From Antarcticimicrobium sediminis (GTDB lineage: Bacteria > Pseudomonadota > Alphaproteobacteria > Rhodobacterales > Rhodobacteraceae): a stretch of 64,000 bases of DNA. Shown here piece by piece: positions 1 to 7,840 of this stretch. The notes under the pieces are model-generated. The model did no database searches. It saw only the letters and a list, made by a program, of their open reading frames with translations, and was not told the origin of the DNA. Each line of letters begins with the position of its first letter. Positions within the stretch are counted from its first letter, which is position 1. The stretch is from contig NZ_SMFP01000014.1 of the NCBI RefSeq assembly GCF_004348975.1, forward strand, positions 1-64,000. The letters run 5' to 3'. The position numbers and the translations under genes were made by a program.

Positions 1-77
1 TGGTAGGCCCGGCAGGACTTGAACCCGCAACCAAAGCGTTATGAGCGCTCTGCTCTAACCAGTTGAGCTACAGGCCC
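1..77 (-). tRNA. tRNA-Ile2 (anticodon CAT, lysidine type)
   Basis: A complete cloverleaf can be folded on the minus strand, with the 3' CCA encoded at positions 3-1. The acceptor stem is 7 bp (G1-U72 and U6-G67 wobbles), the T stem is 5 bp around a TTCAAGT loop, and the anticodon loop is CTCATAA, giving CAT. CAT can be initiator Met, elongator Met or Ile2. Acceptor pairs C4-G69 and C5-G68 match the pairs by which TilS recognises tRNA-Ile2; elongator tRNA-Met has A/U pairs there. The call of Ile2 rests on that comparison. A TTGACG -35-like hexamer lies upstream on the same strand at 116-111. Confidence 0.85.
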
Positions 78-127
78 GCCTGCGTGTTTGGGTATCATGA
101 TCGCCGCCCGCGTCAAGACCCACTAAC

Positions 128-171
128 GTCAAACCGGGGCCAAACCGGGATCAAACCATCGTCAAACCGTT
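128..171. repeat. Four 11-bp phased tandem repeats between tRNA-Ile2 and purM
   Basis: Units at 128-138, 139-149, 150-160 and 161-171 all carry CAAACC at the same register (first unit gtcaaaccggg). The 11-bp period is close to one helical turn. On the minus strand each unit reads GGTTTGA or GGTTTGG and the array ends just before the TTGACG hexamer of the tRNA. The remaining bases of the 78-225 gap show no gene; a purine-rich ribosome site (gaaagga) precedes purM. Confidence 0.8.
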
Positions 172-225
172 GCACAAGGCGGCGCAATCGACTACCCCGC
201 GCGCAACCAGCGAAAGGACCGTCCG

Positions 226-1272
226 ATGACGACAGGCAAGAACGGCATCACCTATGCCGAAGCGGGCGTGGATATCGACGCGGGCAATGCCCTTGTCGAC
301 CGGATCAAACCGGCCGCGAAACGGACCGACCGCCCCGGCGTGATGAGCGGGTTGGGCGGCTTTGGCGCGCTGTTCGATCTCAAGGCGGCGGGCTACAGCG
401 ACCCGGTTCTGGTGGCGGCCACCGACGGGGTGGGCACCAAGCTGCGGATCGCCATCGACACGGGAAATGTCGACGGCGTCGGCATCGATCTGGTGGCCAT
501 GTGCGTCAATGATCTGGTGTGTCAGGGGGCAGAACCGCTGTTCTTCCTCGACTATTTTGCCACCGGCAAGCTGGAAACCGAGAGCGCGGCGCGCATCGTC
601 GAGGGCATCGCCGAGGGCTGTGTGCAGTCTGGCTGTGCGCTGATCGGTGGCGAGACGGCGGAAATGCCGGGCATGTATCCGAAAGGCGATTTCGACCTTG
701 CCGGATTCGCGGTCGGCGCGATGGAGCGCGGCACCGCGCTGCCTGATGGGGTGGCCGAGGGCGATGTATTGCTGGGGCTGGCCTCCAACGGGGTGCATTC
801 CAATGGCTATTCGCTGGTGCGCAAACTGGTCGAGATCTCGGGGCTGGGCTGGGAGGATGCCTGCCCCTTCGCCGAGGGAAGCCTTGGCGCGGCGCTGCTG
901 ACGCCGACTAGGCTGTATGTGACGCAGGCGCTGTCGGCGGTGCGTGCGGGCGGCGTGCACGGGCTGGCCCATATCACCGGCGGCGGGCTGACCGAAAACC
1001 TGCCGCGCGTCCTGCCCGAGGGGCTGGGCGCCGAGATTGATCTGAACGCTTGGGAGCTGCCTCCGGTGTTTCGTTGGCTGTCCCAGACCGGCGGCATGGT
1101 CGAGGCCGAAATGCTCAAGACCTTCAACTGCGGCATTGGCATGATCGTGGTCTGCGCCGCCGATCGGGCCGCCGCGCTGGAAGATCTGCTGACACAGGCT
1201 GGCGAGGGCGTGTCGCGTCTGGGTACCGTGACGGCCGGGGAGGGTGTGAGCTACACCGGGGCCTTGTTGTGA
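226..1272 (+). CDS. purM: Phosphoribosylformylglycinamidine cyclo-ligase
   Basis: AIR synthetase, fifth step of de novo purine synthesis: ATP-dependent closure of FGAM to aminoimidazole ribotide in the cytoplasm. The 348 residues match the family length. The N-terminal [11 protein letters not shown] segment, the ATP/Mg motif DGVGTKL (about residue 67) and the C-terminal [13 protein letters not shown] motif are all present. The ATG has a gaaagga ribosome site about 9 nt upstream. purN follows with a 4-nt GTGA overlap, so the two are translationally coupled. purL lies 11 kb downstream on the other strand. Confidence 0.97.
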   Translation: MTTGKNGITYAEAGVDIDAGNALVDRIKPAAKRTDRPGVMSGLGGFGALFDLKAAGYSDPVLVAATDGVGTKLRIAIDTGNVDGVGIDLVAMCVNDLVCQGAEPLFFLDYFATGKLETESAARIVEGIAEGCVQSGCALIGGETAEMPGMYPKGDFDLAGFAVGAMERGTALPDGVAEGDVLLGLASNGVHSNGYSLVRKLVEISGLGWEDACPFAEGSLGAALLTPTRLYVTQALSAVRAGGVHGLAHITGGGLTENLPRVLPEGLGAEIDLNAWELPPVFRWLSQTGGMVEAEMLKTFNCGIGMIVVCAADRAAALEDLLTQAGEGVSRLGTVTAGEGVSYTGALL

Positions 1273-1865
1273 GTCACAAGCGTGTGGCGATGCTGCTTTC
1301 GGGCGGCGGATCGAACATGGTCGCGCTGGTCGACAGCATGACCGGCGATCATCCCGCGCGCCCCTGTCTGGTGCTGTCGAATGACCCGCAGGCGGGCGGG
1401 CTTGTCCGTGCGGCCGAACGCGGGGTGCCCACGGCGGCGGTGGATCACCGCCCGTTCAAGGGCGACCGCGCCGCGTTCGAGGCCGAGTTGATGAAACCGC
1501 TGTTGGAGGCCGAGCCGGACATCATCTGTCTGGCCGGGTTCATGCGGGTTCTGACCGCCGGTTTCGTAGCCCAATGGCAGGGTCGGATGCTGAACATCCA
1601 TCCCTCGTTGCTGCCGAAATACAAGGGGCTGCACACCCATGCCCGCGCGCTGGAGGCGGGGGACGGCGAACATGGCTGCACCGTGCACGAGGTGACCCCG
1701 GCGCTGGACGATGGACCGATTCTGGGTCAGGCGCGGGTGGCGATTCTGCCCGGCGATACCCCCGAGGATCTGGCGGCGCGGGTTCTGGTGCAGGAACATC
1801 GCCTGTACCCTGCGGTTCTGCGCCGCTTTGCCGCGGGCGACCATTCCCCGATTTTTCTGACCTGA
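1269..1865 (+). CDS. purN: Phosphoribosylglycinamide formyltransferase
   Basis: 10-formyl-THF-dependent GART, third step of purine synthesis. The 198-residue protein begins with a short lead-in to the Rossmann motif LLSGGGSNM; the catalytic Asn and His lie in NIHPSLLP and the catalytic Asp in DDGPILG. I place the start at the GTG whose last bases overlap the purM TGA, because the next ATG would cut into the first beta strand. An open frame continues further upstream inside purM but has no family similarity. The gene ends in a short tandem repeat containing its stop codon. Confidence 0.95.
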   Translation: MSHKRVAMLLSGGGSNMVALVDSMTGDHPARPCLVLSNDPQAGGLVRAAERGVPTAAVDHRPFKGDRAAFEAELMKPLLEAEPDIICLAGFMRVLTAGFVAQWQGRMLNIHPSLLPKYKGLHTHARALEAGDGEHGCTVHEVTPALDDGPILGQARVAILPGDTPEDLAARVLVQEHRLYPAVLRRFAAGDHSPIFLT

Positions 1866-1890
1866 CCGGGGCCTGAACCGGGCCTGCGGG
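1861..1890. repeat. 11-bp tandem repeat across the purN stop codon
   Basis: Units cctgaccgggg (1861-1871), cctgaaccggg (1872-1882) and a partial cctgcggg (1883-1890). The first contains the purN TGA and the second repeats CCTGA in another frame. The rest of the gap to rnd (to 2009) holds an A-rich stretch before the rnd start and no gene. Confidence 0.65.
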
Positions 1891-2009
1891 CGTCCATTTG
1901 CAAAGCCGCGACGAAGGGCGTATCACAGCCTTGCCCCGTGAGCGGGCAGGGGGGCTGCTTCGTCGTGCGCTCTCTCAATTATCGACAAAAAACATAAGAA
2001 GCGCCCTTG

Positions 2010-3167
2010 ATGAAAACGCTGACCACGACGCAGGAGTTGCAAGACTTTTGCGATACGGCCCGGACCCACCCATACGTGACCGTCGACACCGAGTTTCTGC
2101 GCGAGCGAACGTATTTCTCCAAACTCTGTCTGGTGCAGCTGGCGATGCCGGGCGACACCGACGAAAATGCGGTTCTGGTTGATCCGCTGGCCGGAGAGAT
2201 GTCGCTTGAGCCCTTGTACGAGCTCTTTCGCGATGAAAGCGTGGTCAAGGTCTTCCACGCTGCAAGGCAGGATCTTGAGATTTTTTGGGTCGATGCGGGC
2301 GTGTTCCCGAAACCGTTGTTTGACACGCAGGTGGCGGCGATGGTCTGCGGCTTCGGCGAACAGGCGGGATATGAAACCCTGGTGCGCAAGATCGTGCACC
2401 AGCCGGTGGACAAGACCTCGCGCTTTACCGATTGGTCGCGCCGACCGTTGAGCGATGCGCAAAAGACCTATGCCCTGGCCGATGTGACCCATCTGCGCCG
2501 GGTCTATGAGTATCTTGCCGAGGAGCTGGATAAATCGGGTCGCAGCCATTGGGTGACCGAAGAGCTGCAGATCCTGACCGATCCGGCGACCTATAACGTT
2601 CGCCCGGAGGACGCCTGGCGGCGGGTCAAGACGCGCACCAGTTCGTCAAGGTTTCTGGCGATCGTGCGCGAACTTGCGGCCTTTCGCGAGACCTACGCGC
2701 AGGAAAACAACGTGCCGCGCAACCGGGTGTACAAGGACGATGCCTTGGTTGAACTGGCCTCGGTCAAGCCACAGACCCATGCGGATCTGGGCGGTCTGCG
2801 CCTGCTGCTGCGCGAGGCGCGGCGCGGGGTGATCGCTGAGGGTATCCTCGCCGCGGTCAAACGCGGGATCGATTGCCCGACCGCCGATATGCCGCAGCCG
2901 GACCGCAGCCGGGAAAAGCTGCAGGTGAACCCGGCGCTGGCCGATCTTCTGCGGGTGCTGCTCAAGGCCAAGACCGAAAGCGCCGGGGTTGCGGCCAAGC
3001 TGATCGCGCCGAGCAGCGATCTGGATTCCATCGCGGCGGGGCAGCGCGATGTCGCGGCCTTGAAAGGCTGGCGGCAGGAGGTGTTCGGCGCCGATGCGCT
3101 GCGCCTGTGCGAGGGCAAGGTCGCCCTTGCGGCCAAGGGCCAGACCGTTCGGGTTATCGAGCTTTAG
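2010..3167 (+). CDS. rnd: Ribonuclease D
   Basis: 3'-5' exoribonuclease acting in tRNA 3' maturation and RNA turnover. The 385 residues hold an N-terminal DEDD exonuclease domain: VDTEFLRERTYF carries the DxE pair (about residue 28), VFHAARQDLEIFW the second Asp, and YALADVTHLRRVY the last Asp with its Tyr (DEDDy type). An HRDC-like helical domain follows from about residue 210. An upstream TTG at 2007 is in frame, but the ATG at 2010 is the likelier start. The last eight codons and the stop are repeated, diverged, directly after the gene. Confidence 0.95.
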   Translation: MKTLTTTQELQDFCDTARTHPYVTVDTEFLRERTYFSKLCLVQLAMPGDTDENAVLVDPLAGEMSLEPLYELFRDESVVKVFHAARQDLEIFWVDAGVFPKPLFDTQVAAMVCGFGEQAGYETLVRKIVHQPVDKTSRFTDWSRRPLSDAQKTYALADVTHLRRVYEYLAEELDKSGRSHWVTEELQILTDPATYNVRPEDAWRRVKTRTSSSRFLAIVRELAAFRETYAQENNVPRNRVYKDDALVELASVKPQTHADLGGLRLLLREARRGVIAEGILAAVKRGIDCPTADMPQPDRSREKLQVNPALADLLRVLLKAKTESAGVAAKLIAPSSDLDSIAAGQRDVAALKGWRQEVFGADALRLCEGKVALAAKGQTVRVIEL

Positions 3168-3198
3168 CCCAGACAGCCCGAGTCATCGAACTTTAGCG
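3141..3198 (+). repeat. Diverged 29-bp tandem duplication of the rnd 3' end
   Basis: Unit 1 (3141-3169) encodes QTVRVIEL-stop and is the true end of rnd. Unit 2 (3170-3198) encodes QTARVIEL-stop in another frame, since 29 is not a multiple of three. They match at 22 of 29 bases. Within the codons, five of six changes fall at third positions; four of the five altered codons are synonymous and one changes Val to Ala. Confidence 0.85.
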
Positions 3199-3222
3199 AA
3201 GGTTTCTTCTGCGGCGGCGCGT

Positions 3223-3741
3223 TTAGCGTCGCCGCGTGCTGCGCACATTGGCCTCACCGGCGACACGAACCTCGCGGATGTCGCCAATCTCTTGCTTGGT
3301 CATCGAATGGGCGGCGCGCACGGTGCGCGAAAAGTCGGTGCCGACCCGCGTTGGCCGTTCAGGATAGACCACGCGGAACGACAGCGACAGGATGCCCTCG
3401 GCCTCTTCCTCCGGGGTGGTGACCGGGCGCAGCTCTACCTCATAGGGGCCCTGACGTGTTGCCAGCCCCTCGGCATAGATGATGACGCCGGTGCTGGTCT
3501 GTTCGACCCGCAGCTCGGTCACCTCGGCGATGGGGACGGTCATATCCACCTTTTCGGGACGCGAGAACATGCCGCGCTGGGTCGCGGGGATCAGCGGGTT
3601 GGTTTCCTCGACCGGCTGCACCCGCTCGGAGCGGCTTTTGCCAAACCAGTTGCCGGGGTTGAGGCGCGAGCCGCTCCAGCTGCCACAACTGGCGAGCAAC
3701 ATGCTGGAGACCAGCAGGACGGTCAGAGGTTTTTGCATCAT
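3223..3741 (-). CDS. Conserved lipoprotein of unknown function
   Basis: A 172-residue exported protein. It has a lipoprotein signal peptide: MMQKP, a hydrophobic stretch, and the lipobox LLASC with the lipidated Cys at residue 19. There is no Asp at +2 after Cys (it is Gly), so outer-membrane sorting would be expected if Lol rules apply. The mature part is soluble and predicted to be beta-rich; I recognise no family. Two adjacent ATGs (3741 and 3738) are possible; gaacgaga upstream serves either. A longer upstream frame would bury the signal peptide. It converges on rnd and is divergent from sufE. Confidence 0.7.
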   Translation of the reverse strand: MMQKPLTVLLVSSMLLASCGSWSGSRLNPGNWFGKSRSERVQPVEETNPLIPATQRGMFSRPEKVDMTVPIAEVTELRVEQTSTGVIIYAEGLATRQGPYEVELRPVTTPEEEAEGILSLSFRVVYPERPTRVGTDFSRTVRAAHSMTKQEIGDIREVRVAGEANVRSTRRR

Positions 3742-3873
3742 ACCCAGTCTCGTTCTAAATCGGTGCACCCCGGTTACCGCATCCGCGCGCCGTTGAAAAG
3801 CCGCAAGCCGGGTCTGGACAGCCCCGCAGGTGCGGCATAGGTCAGGGGCAGGCTGCAATCCCAGGAGCATCAG

Positions 3874-4284
3874 ATGGCGACACCCGCATTTGAAGAGATT
3901 GTCGAGGATTTTGAATTTCTCGAGGATTGGGAGGATCGCTATCGCCATGTGATCGAACAGGGCAAGGCGATGCCCCCGTTGGATGACGCGCTCAAGGTGC
4001 CCGCGACCAAGGTGGATGGCTGCGCCAGTCAGGTCTGGCTGCACCCGATCATCGAGGATGGAGTGTTTCGCTTTGACGGCGACAGTGACGCGATGATCGT
4101 GCGCGGGTTGGTCGCGGTTTTGCGCAAGCTTTACAGCGGGCTGCCGCTGGCCGAGGTGCTAAAGGTCGACGCCCGCGCCGAAATGGCCCGCCTCGGGCTG
4201 AATGACCATCTTTCGGCGCAGCGCTCGAACGGGGTGCGCTCGATGATCGAACGGATTCGCAAGGTCGCGGCCGAACACGTCTGA
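3874..4284 (+). CDS. sufE: SufE-family cysteine desulfurase activator
   Basis: Accepts persulfide sulfur from SufS during Fe-S cluster assembly. The 136 residues match the SufE fold throughout. The sulfur-accepting Cys is Cys50 in KVDGCASQVW, the usual SufE loop. The other suf genes are not in this window, so it is a stand-alone sufE. The ATG at 3874 is preceded by a weak purine-rich site (ccaggagca). It converges with the DUF1638 gene, and I see no strong terminator in the 52-nt gap. Confidence 0.93.
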   Translation: MATPAFEEIVEDFEFLEDWEDRYRHVIEQGKAMPPLDDALKVPATKVDGCASQVWLHPIIEDGVFRFDGDSDAMIVRGLVAVLRKLYSGLPLAEVLKVDARAEMARLGLNDHLSAQRSNGVRSMIERIRKVAAEHV

Positions 4285-4336
4285 GGCCTGGGCAGGGCGG
4301 GCCGTTGCCTGCTTTTCGGTCTGCGGGACCGGCCTG

Positions 4337-5068
4337 TCAGGGTGAGGGTGTCGGGCGCTTTGCCCAGCCGCGCAGCGTCGTGTCCAAATCGCCATAGCCG
4401 GTGAATCGCCGCTCAAAGATCAGGCCAAGCTTTTCGGCGCAGTCGCGGGCCTTTTGCGTCAGCGCTGGGTCATCGGTCTGCGCCTGATAGACCAGCTTGG
4501 TATAGTTGCCGAAGTACAGCTCCAGCAATTCCGGGTGTCGGTCCAGCCGGAGCGGTTTCCAGACGAAGGCATCGAACTGGCGGACCAGAAAATCGGTCAG
4601 GTAAAACGCCGTCGCCTCGTCATGGGCTGCGAAACGCGCGTTGCCTTCAAAGAAGGAGTAGCAATGCGGCCCTTCGACCATCTTGACCCCGAGCCGGTCA
4701 CAGGCGGATTTGAGCCGCCCACCGGTGCCGCAATCGGCATAGACGACATAGATATCATCATAGCTGCGGCGGTGCTCGGTGATGGCCGCCTCGACCGCTG
4801 CGGGGATGGACTCGGGGTGATTGTGCAGAATCGCTGGCAGGCAGGCCAGATCCATATGGTCCCAGCCGTTCTGCGCCTTGAGGTCGAGGATCTCGCGCGC
4901 CAGCGCGCCGCAGGCCAGCAACAGCACGCGCCCGGGTTTGCGCGCGAGTTTGCGCTCTGGCGCAGCAAGCCCGGAGTCGGTCAGGGACTGATCCGAAAGG
5001 CCGGTGGTGGCGCGCGGCGGCGCATAGGGCCGCCGCGTGGGGCGGTCGACAGAGCGCCGCCGCACCAT
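4337..5068 (-). CDS. DUF1638 domain-containing protein
   Basis: A 243-residue protein whose residues from about 45 on match the DUF1638 family, with GRVLLLACGALAREI at the start of the domain and VVYADCGTGG in its middle. The biochemical role is unknown; the family is typically found beside corrinoid methyltransferase genes. Here it starts 2 nt after the corrinoid protein stop, so the two are co-transcribed. The first 45 residues are Arg/Pro-rich and look disordered; a later start cannot be excluded. The Cys of YADCG is a candidate functional residue by inference. Confidence 0.85.
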   Translation of the reverse strand: MVRRRSVDRPTRRPYAPPRATTGLSDQSLTDSGLAAPERKLARKPGRVLLLACGALAREILDLKAQNGWDHMDLACLPAILHNHPESIPAAVEAAITEHRRSYDDIYVVYADCGTGGRLKSACDRLGVKMVEGPHCYSFFEGNARFAAHDEATAFYLTDFLVRQFDAFVWKPLRLDRHPELLELYFGNYTKLVYQAQTDDPALTQKARDCAEKLGLIFERRFTGYGDLDTTLRGWAKRPTPSP

Positions 5069-5070
5069 TG

Positions 5071-5772
5071 TCAGGCGCTCATCGCGTTATGCCGGCGCGC
5101 GATATGGTCCTTGGCGGTTTCCACCGCGACAGCGGCATCGCGGCAATAGGCATCGGCCCCGATGGCCTTGCTGAATTCTTCGTTCAGCGGCGCGCCGCCC
5201 ACCAGAACGATGTAATTGTCGCGGATGCCCTGTTCGATCAGCGTGTCGATCACGACTTTCATGTAGGGCATCGTCGTGGTCAGCAGCGCGGACATGCCAA
5301 GGATGTCGGCCCCTTCGGCGTCCAGCGCCTCCAGATAGCCATCGACCGCGTTGTTGATGCCCAGATCAACCACCTCGAACCCGGCGCCCTCCATCATCAT
5401 GCCGACGAGGTTCTTGCCGATGTCGTGGATATCGCCCTTGACGGTGCCGATCACCATCTTGCCCACGCGCGGTGCACCGGTTTCGGCCAGCAACGGTTTC
5501 AGGATCGACATGCCGCCCTTCATCGCGTTGGCGGCCAGCAGAACCTCGGGCACGAACAGGATGCCGTCGCGGAAATCATTGCCGACGATGGTCATGCCGC
5601 CGACCAGCGCCTCGGTGAGAACCCGGTACGGGGCCCAGCCGCGCCCAAGCAGGATGTTCACGCTTTCCATGATCTCTTCCCTGAGACCATCGTAAAGGTC
5701 GTCGAACATCTGTTGGACGAGTTCGTCGTCGTCGAGTTCGCTCAGGATGATGTCTTCTTCTTCTTCGGACAT
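5071..5772 (-). CDS. Corrinoid (B12-binding) methyl-carrier protein
   Basis: A 233-residue protein with the two-part cobalamin module of MetH/MtbC/MtmC carriers. A helical cap domain spans about residues 10-90. A Rossmann-like B12 domain follows with GDIHDIGKN, whose His is the lower cobalt ligand, then SALLTTTM and VGGAP. It lacks any methyltransferase or activation domain, so it must work with separate partners. DUF1638 follows in the same operon and a RamA-like reactivase sits at 47830-49890. It could serve in a split methionine synthase or in demethylation of a methylated amine; the window does not decide this. No cobalamin riboswitch was recognised upstream. Confidence 0.92.
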   Translation of the reverse strand: MSEEEEDIILSELDDDELVQQMFDDLYDGLREEIMESVNILLGRGWAPYRVLTEALVGGMTIVGNDFRDGILFVPEVLLAANAMKGGMSILKPLLAETGAPRVGKMVIGTVKGDIHDIGKNLVGMMMEGAGFEVVDLGINNAVDGYLEALDAEGADILGMSALLTTTMPYMKVVIDTLIEQGIRDNYIVLVGGAPLNEEFSKAIGADAYCRDAAVAVETAKDHIARRHNAMSA

Positions 5773-5952
5773 GCGATGCGGTTCCTTGACTGGCGGGATG
5801 ATCCCGGTTGGTCCGTTTTACTCTTTCTTGCCAGATGAGTGCGCGCGCACTTCGATATTTGCGACACCCGCGGCCCTGCAACCGACCATAGGGGGAAAAA
5901 TGCGGAATTGATAATGAGCATTTCGCAGGAAGAACATGGGGAGATTGCATTT

Positions 5953-5967
5953 GTTCCCTTTATGTTC
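5953..5967. promoter_or_regulatory. LexA box (GTTC-N7-GTTC) before the radical-SAM gene
   Basis: GTTC at 5953-5956, seven bases, then GTTC at 5964-5967: an exact match to the direct-repeat SOS box known for LexA in Rhodobacter and other alphaproteobacteria. It lies 12 nt before the ATG at 5980, where bound LexA would block transcription. The rest of the 5773-5979 gap is A+T-richer than its surroundings and must also hold the corrinoid operon promoter. Confidence 0.75.
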
Positions 5968-5979
5968 TAACCCGGAGGC

Positions 5980-7062
5980 ATGAGCTGTGAAACTCCCATT
6001 GATCCGGCCCGGCGCAAAGCGCGCGGTGTGGCCAGCAACCCCTCCGGTCGGTTCGATCTGGCCCGCAGCGAGACGCATGACGGTTGGGACGTCGGGGAGG
6101 AGCCGCAACCGTCGATCCGCACCGAGGTGCGCGACGAGGTGGTCAAGACCGCGATCAGCTATAATCGGTCGCCGGACCTGCCCTTTGACCGCTCGGTGAA
6201 TCCCTATCGCGGCTGCGAACACGGCTGTGTCTATTGTTTCGCGCGGCCAAGCCATGCCTATCTTGGGCTGTCGCCGGGACTGGATTTCGAAACCCGACTG
6301 CTGGCGCGGCCCGGCCTGCCAGAGGTGCTGGCGCAGGAGTTGAGCGCGCGGCGCTACAGGGTGGCGCCGATCGCCATCGGCACCAACACCGACCCCTATC
6401 AGCCGTTGGAGAAAGACCGTGCCATCACCCGCGCGGTGCTGGAGGTGCTGGCCGCGTTCAATCATCCGGTTGCGATCGTCACCAAGGGCACCGGGATCGA
6501 ACGTGATCTGGACCTGCTTGCGCCGATGGCGGCCAAGGGGTTGGTGCGGGTCGGGGTCTCGGTCACGACGCTGGACGCGGGGCTTTCGCGTCGGATGGAG
6601 CCGAGGGTGCCGACCCCGGCGCGGCGGTTGCAGACGATACGTCGGCTCACCAATGCGGGGGTGCCGGTGCGGATCATGATCTCGCCCATCGTGCCGGGGC
6701 TGACCGATCACGAGGTCGAGGCGTTGCTGGTGGCCGGGCGCGATGCGGGCGCAGATGCGGCCAGTTGGATCATGTTGCGCTTGCCGCGCGAGGTGTCGCA
6801 GTTGTGGCAGGACTGGTTGGCTGAACATGAACCGGGGCGGGCGGAAAAGGTGATGGCGCGGTTGCGCGAGATGCACGGCGGGCGCGACTATGATCCGCGC
6901 TGGGGCCACCGGATGCGCGGCGAGGGGGAATATGCGCAGATGATCGCACAGCGGTTCAAGGCGGCGGCGCGGCGGGTCGGGCTGGACGCTGCGACGCTGC
7001 CGCTGCGCTGCGATCTGTTCGCCGTGCCACCGCAACCGGGGGACCAGATGTCGCTGTTTTGA
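5980..7062 (+). CDS. PA0069-family (SPL-like) radical SAM protein
   Basis: A 360-residue radical SAM enzyme of the COG1533 group, which includes spore photoproduct lyase. The cluster-binding motif is CEHGCVYC (CX3CX2C, about residues 74-81), set in NPYRGCEHGC, typical of this family. GTNTDPYQPLE and KGTGIERDLDLL follow. The substrate of PA0069-type proteins is not established; relation to SPL and the LexA box suggest DNA repair, by inference. The GGAGG site is only 1-2 nt from the ATG at 5980, which is unusually tight, but the family N-terminus (RKARGVASNP) argues for this start. Confidence 0.9.
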   Translation: MSCETPIDPARRKARGVASNPSGRFDLARSETHDGWDVGEEPQPSIRTEVRDEVVKTAISYNRSPDLPFDRSVNPYRGCEHGCVYCFARPSHAYLGLSPGLDFETRLLARPGLPEVLAQELSARRYRVAPIAIGTNTDPYQPLEKDRAITRAVLEVLAAFNHPVAIVTKGTGIERDLDLLAPMAAKGLVRVGVSVTTLDAGLSRRMEPRVPTPARRLQTIRRLTNAGVPVRIMISPIVPGLTDHEVEALLVAGRDAGADAASWIMLRLPREVSQLWQDWLAEHEPGRAEKVMARLREMHGGRDYDPRWGHRMRGEGEYAQMIAQRFKAAARRVGLDAATLPLRCDLFAVPPQPGDQMSLF

Positions 7063-7144
7063 TCCGGCGTCTTGATCCTTGGCGGCGCGGGGGCCACATC
7101 CTTATGCAACGGGGTGTATGCGGACTGAAGATCGGGGGGCAGGG

Positions 7145-7744
7145 ATGTCGTTTTGGGATAAGCGCTATCAACGGGACGGCTATCTGTTCGGGACAGAGCC
7201 GGCGGAGTTCGTTCGCGAACAGGCCGGGGGGTTGGCGCCGGGGTCCCGCGTGCTGTGTCTGGCCGATGGCGAGGGGCGCAATTCGGTGCATCTTGCCGGG
7301 CTCGGACATGATGTGACGGCCTTTGACGCCTCTGTCGTGGCGCAGGACAAGGCCCGCGCGCTGGCGGCGGACCGGGGCGTTTCGGTCGCCTTCCACCACG
7401 CGAGGATCGAAGACTGGGATTGGAGCCAGACCTATGACGCCGTGGTCGGTGTCTTCATCCAGTTCGCGCCGCCGGATCTGCGCGACCGTCTGTTCGGCTG
7501 GATGGCACAAGCGGTGGTGCCGGGCGGGCGGGTTATGCTGCACGGCTATGCGCCGCGACAAGTGGGCTATGGCACCGGCGGACCGGGGGTGCCCGAAAAC
7601 CTGTATACCGAGGCGCTGTTGCGCCAGGCGTTTGAGGGTTGGGAGATCCTGCGATTGGCAGATTATGACCGCGAAATTGACGAGGGGCCGGGACACTCCG
7701 GACGTTCGGCGCTGGTCGATCTGGTGGCGCGCAAGCCGGTTTGA
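7145..7744 (+). CDS. Class I SAM-dependent methyltransferase
   Basis: A 199-residue methyltransferase with the SAM-binding sequence VLCLADGEGRN (motif I) followed by VTAFDAS (motif II acidic residue). The small size and the FWDKRY opening resemble TehB/thiopurine-type enzymes; the substrate is unknown. The start at ATG 7145 has ggggggcaggg just upstream; an open frame beginning at 7079 lacks similarity. It follows the radical-SAM gene after 82 nt on the same strand, so it may share the LexA-controlled transcript. Confidence 0.82.
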   Translation: MSFWDKRYQRDGYLFGTEPAEFVREQAGGLAPGSRVLCLADGEGRNSVHLAGLGHDVTAFDASVVAQDKARALAADRGVSVAFHHARIEDWDWSQTYDAVVGVFIQFAPPDLRDRLFGWMAQAVVPGGRVMLHGYAPRQVGYGTGGPGVPENLYTEALLRQAFEGWEILRLADYDREIDEGPGHSGRSALVDLVARKPV

Positions 7745-7794
7745 AGAGGGCGGCGGGTCACTCAGCGTATGAAATGAAAAGCGCGTGAACGAAA

Positions 7795-7817
7795 AGAGGG
7801 GCCGCTCGGGCCCCTCT
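7795..7817 (-). terminator. Intrinsic terminator of tkt
   Basis: Inverted repeat AGAGGGGCC (7795-7803) and GGCCCCTCT (7809-7817) with a 5-nt loop. On the minus strand the stem runs into a TCTTTTCG tract, 24 nt after the tkt stop. Plus-strand transcripts from the methyltransferase gene could also be stopped here, although the T run is weaker on that strand. Confidence 0.75.
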
Positions 7818-7840
7818 CTCATGCGTTAATGTGCGCTGGC

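Noticed and set aside
3094-3840. Open frame opposite the lipoprotein gene
   Set aside because: The minus-strand gene has a clear signal peptide and lipobox; the plus-strand frame starts inside rnd and has no motif.
5773-5979. Cobalamin riboswitch upstream of the corrinoid gene
   Set aside because: No B12-box-like sequence or extended folding visible in the 207-nt gap.
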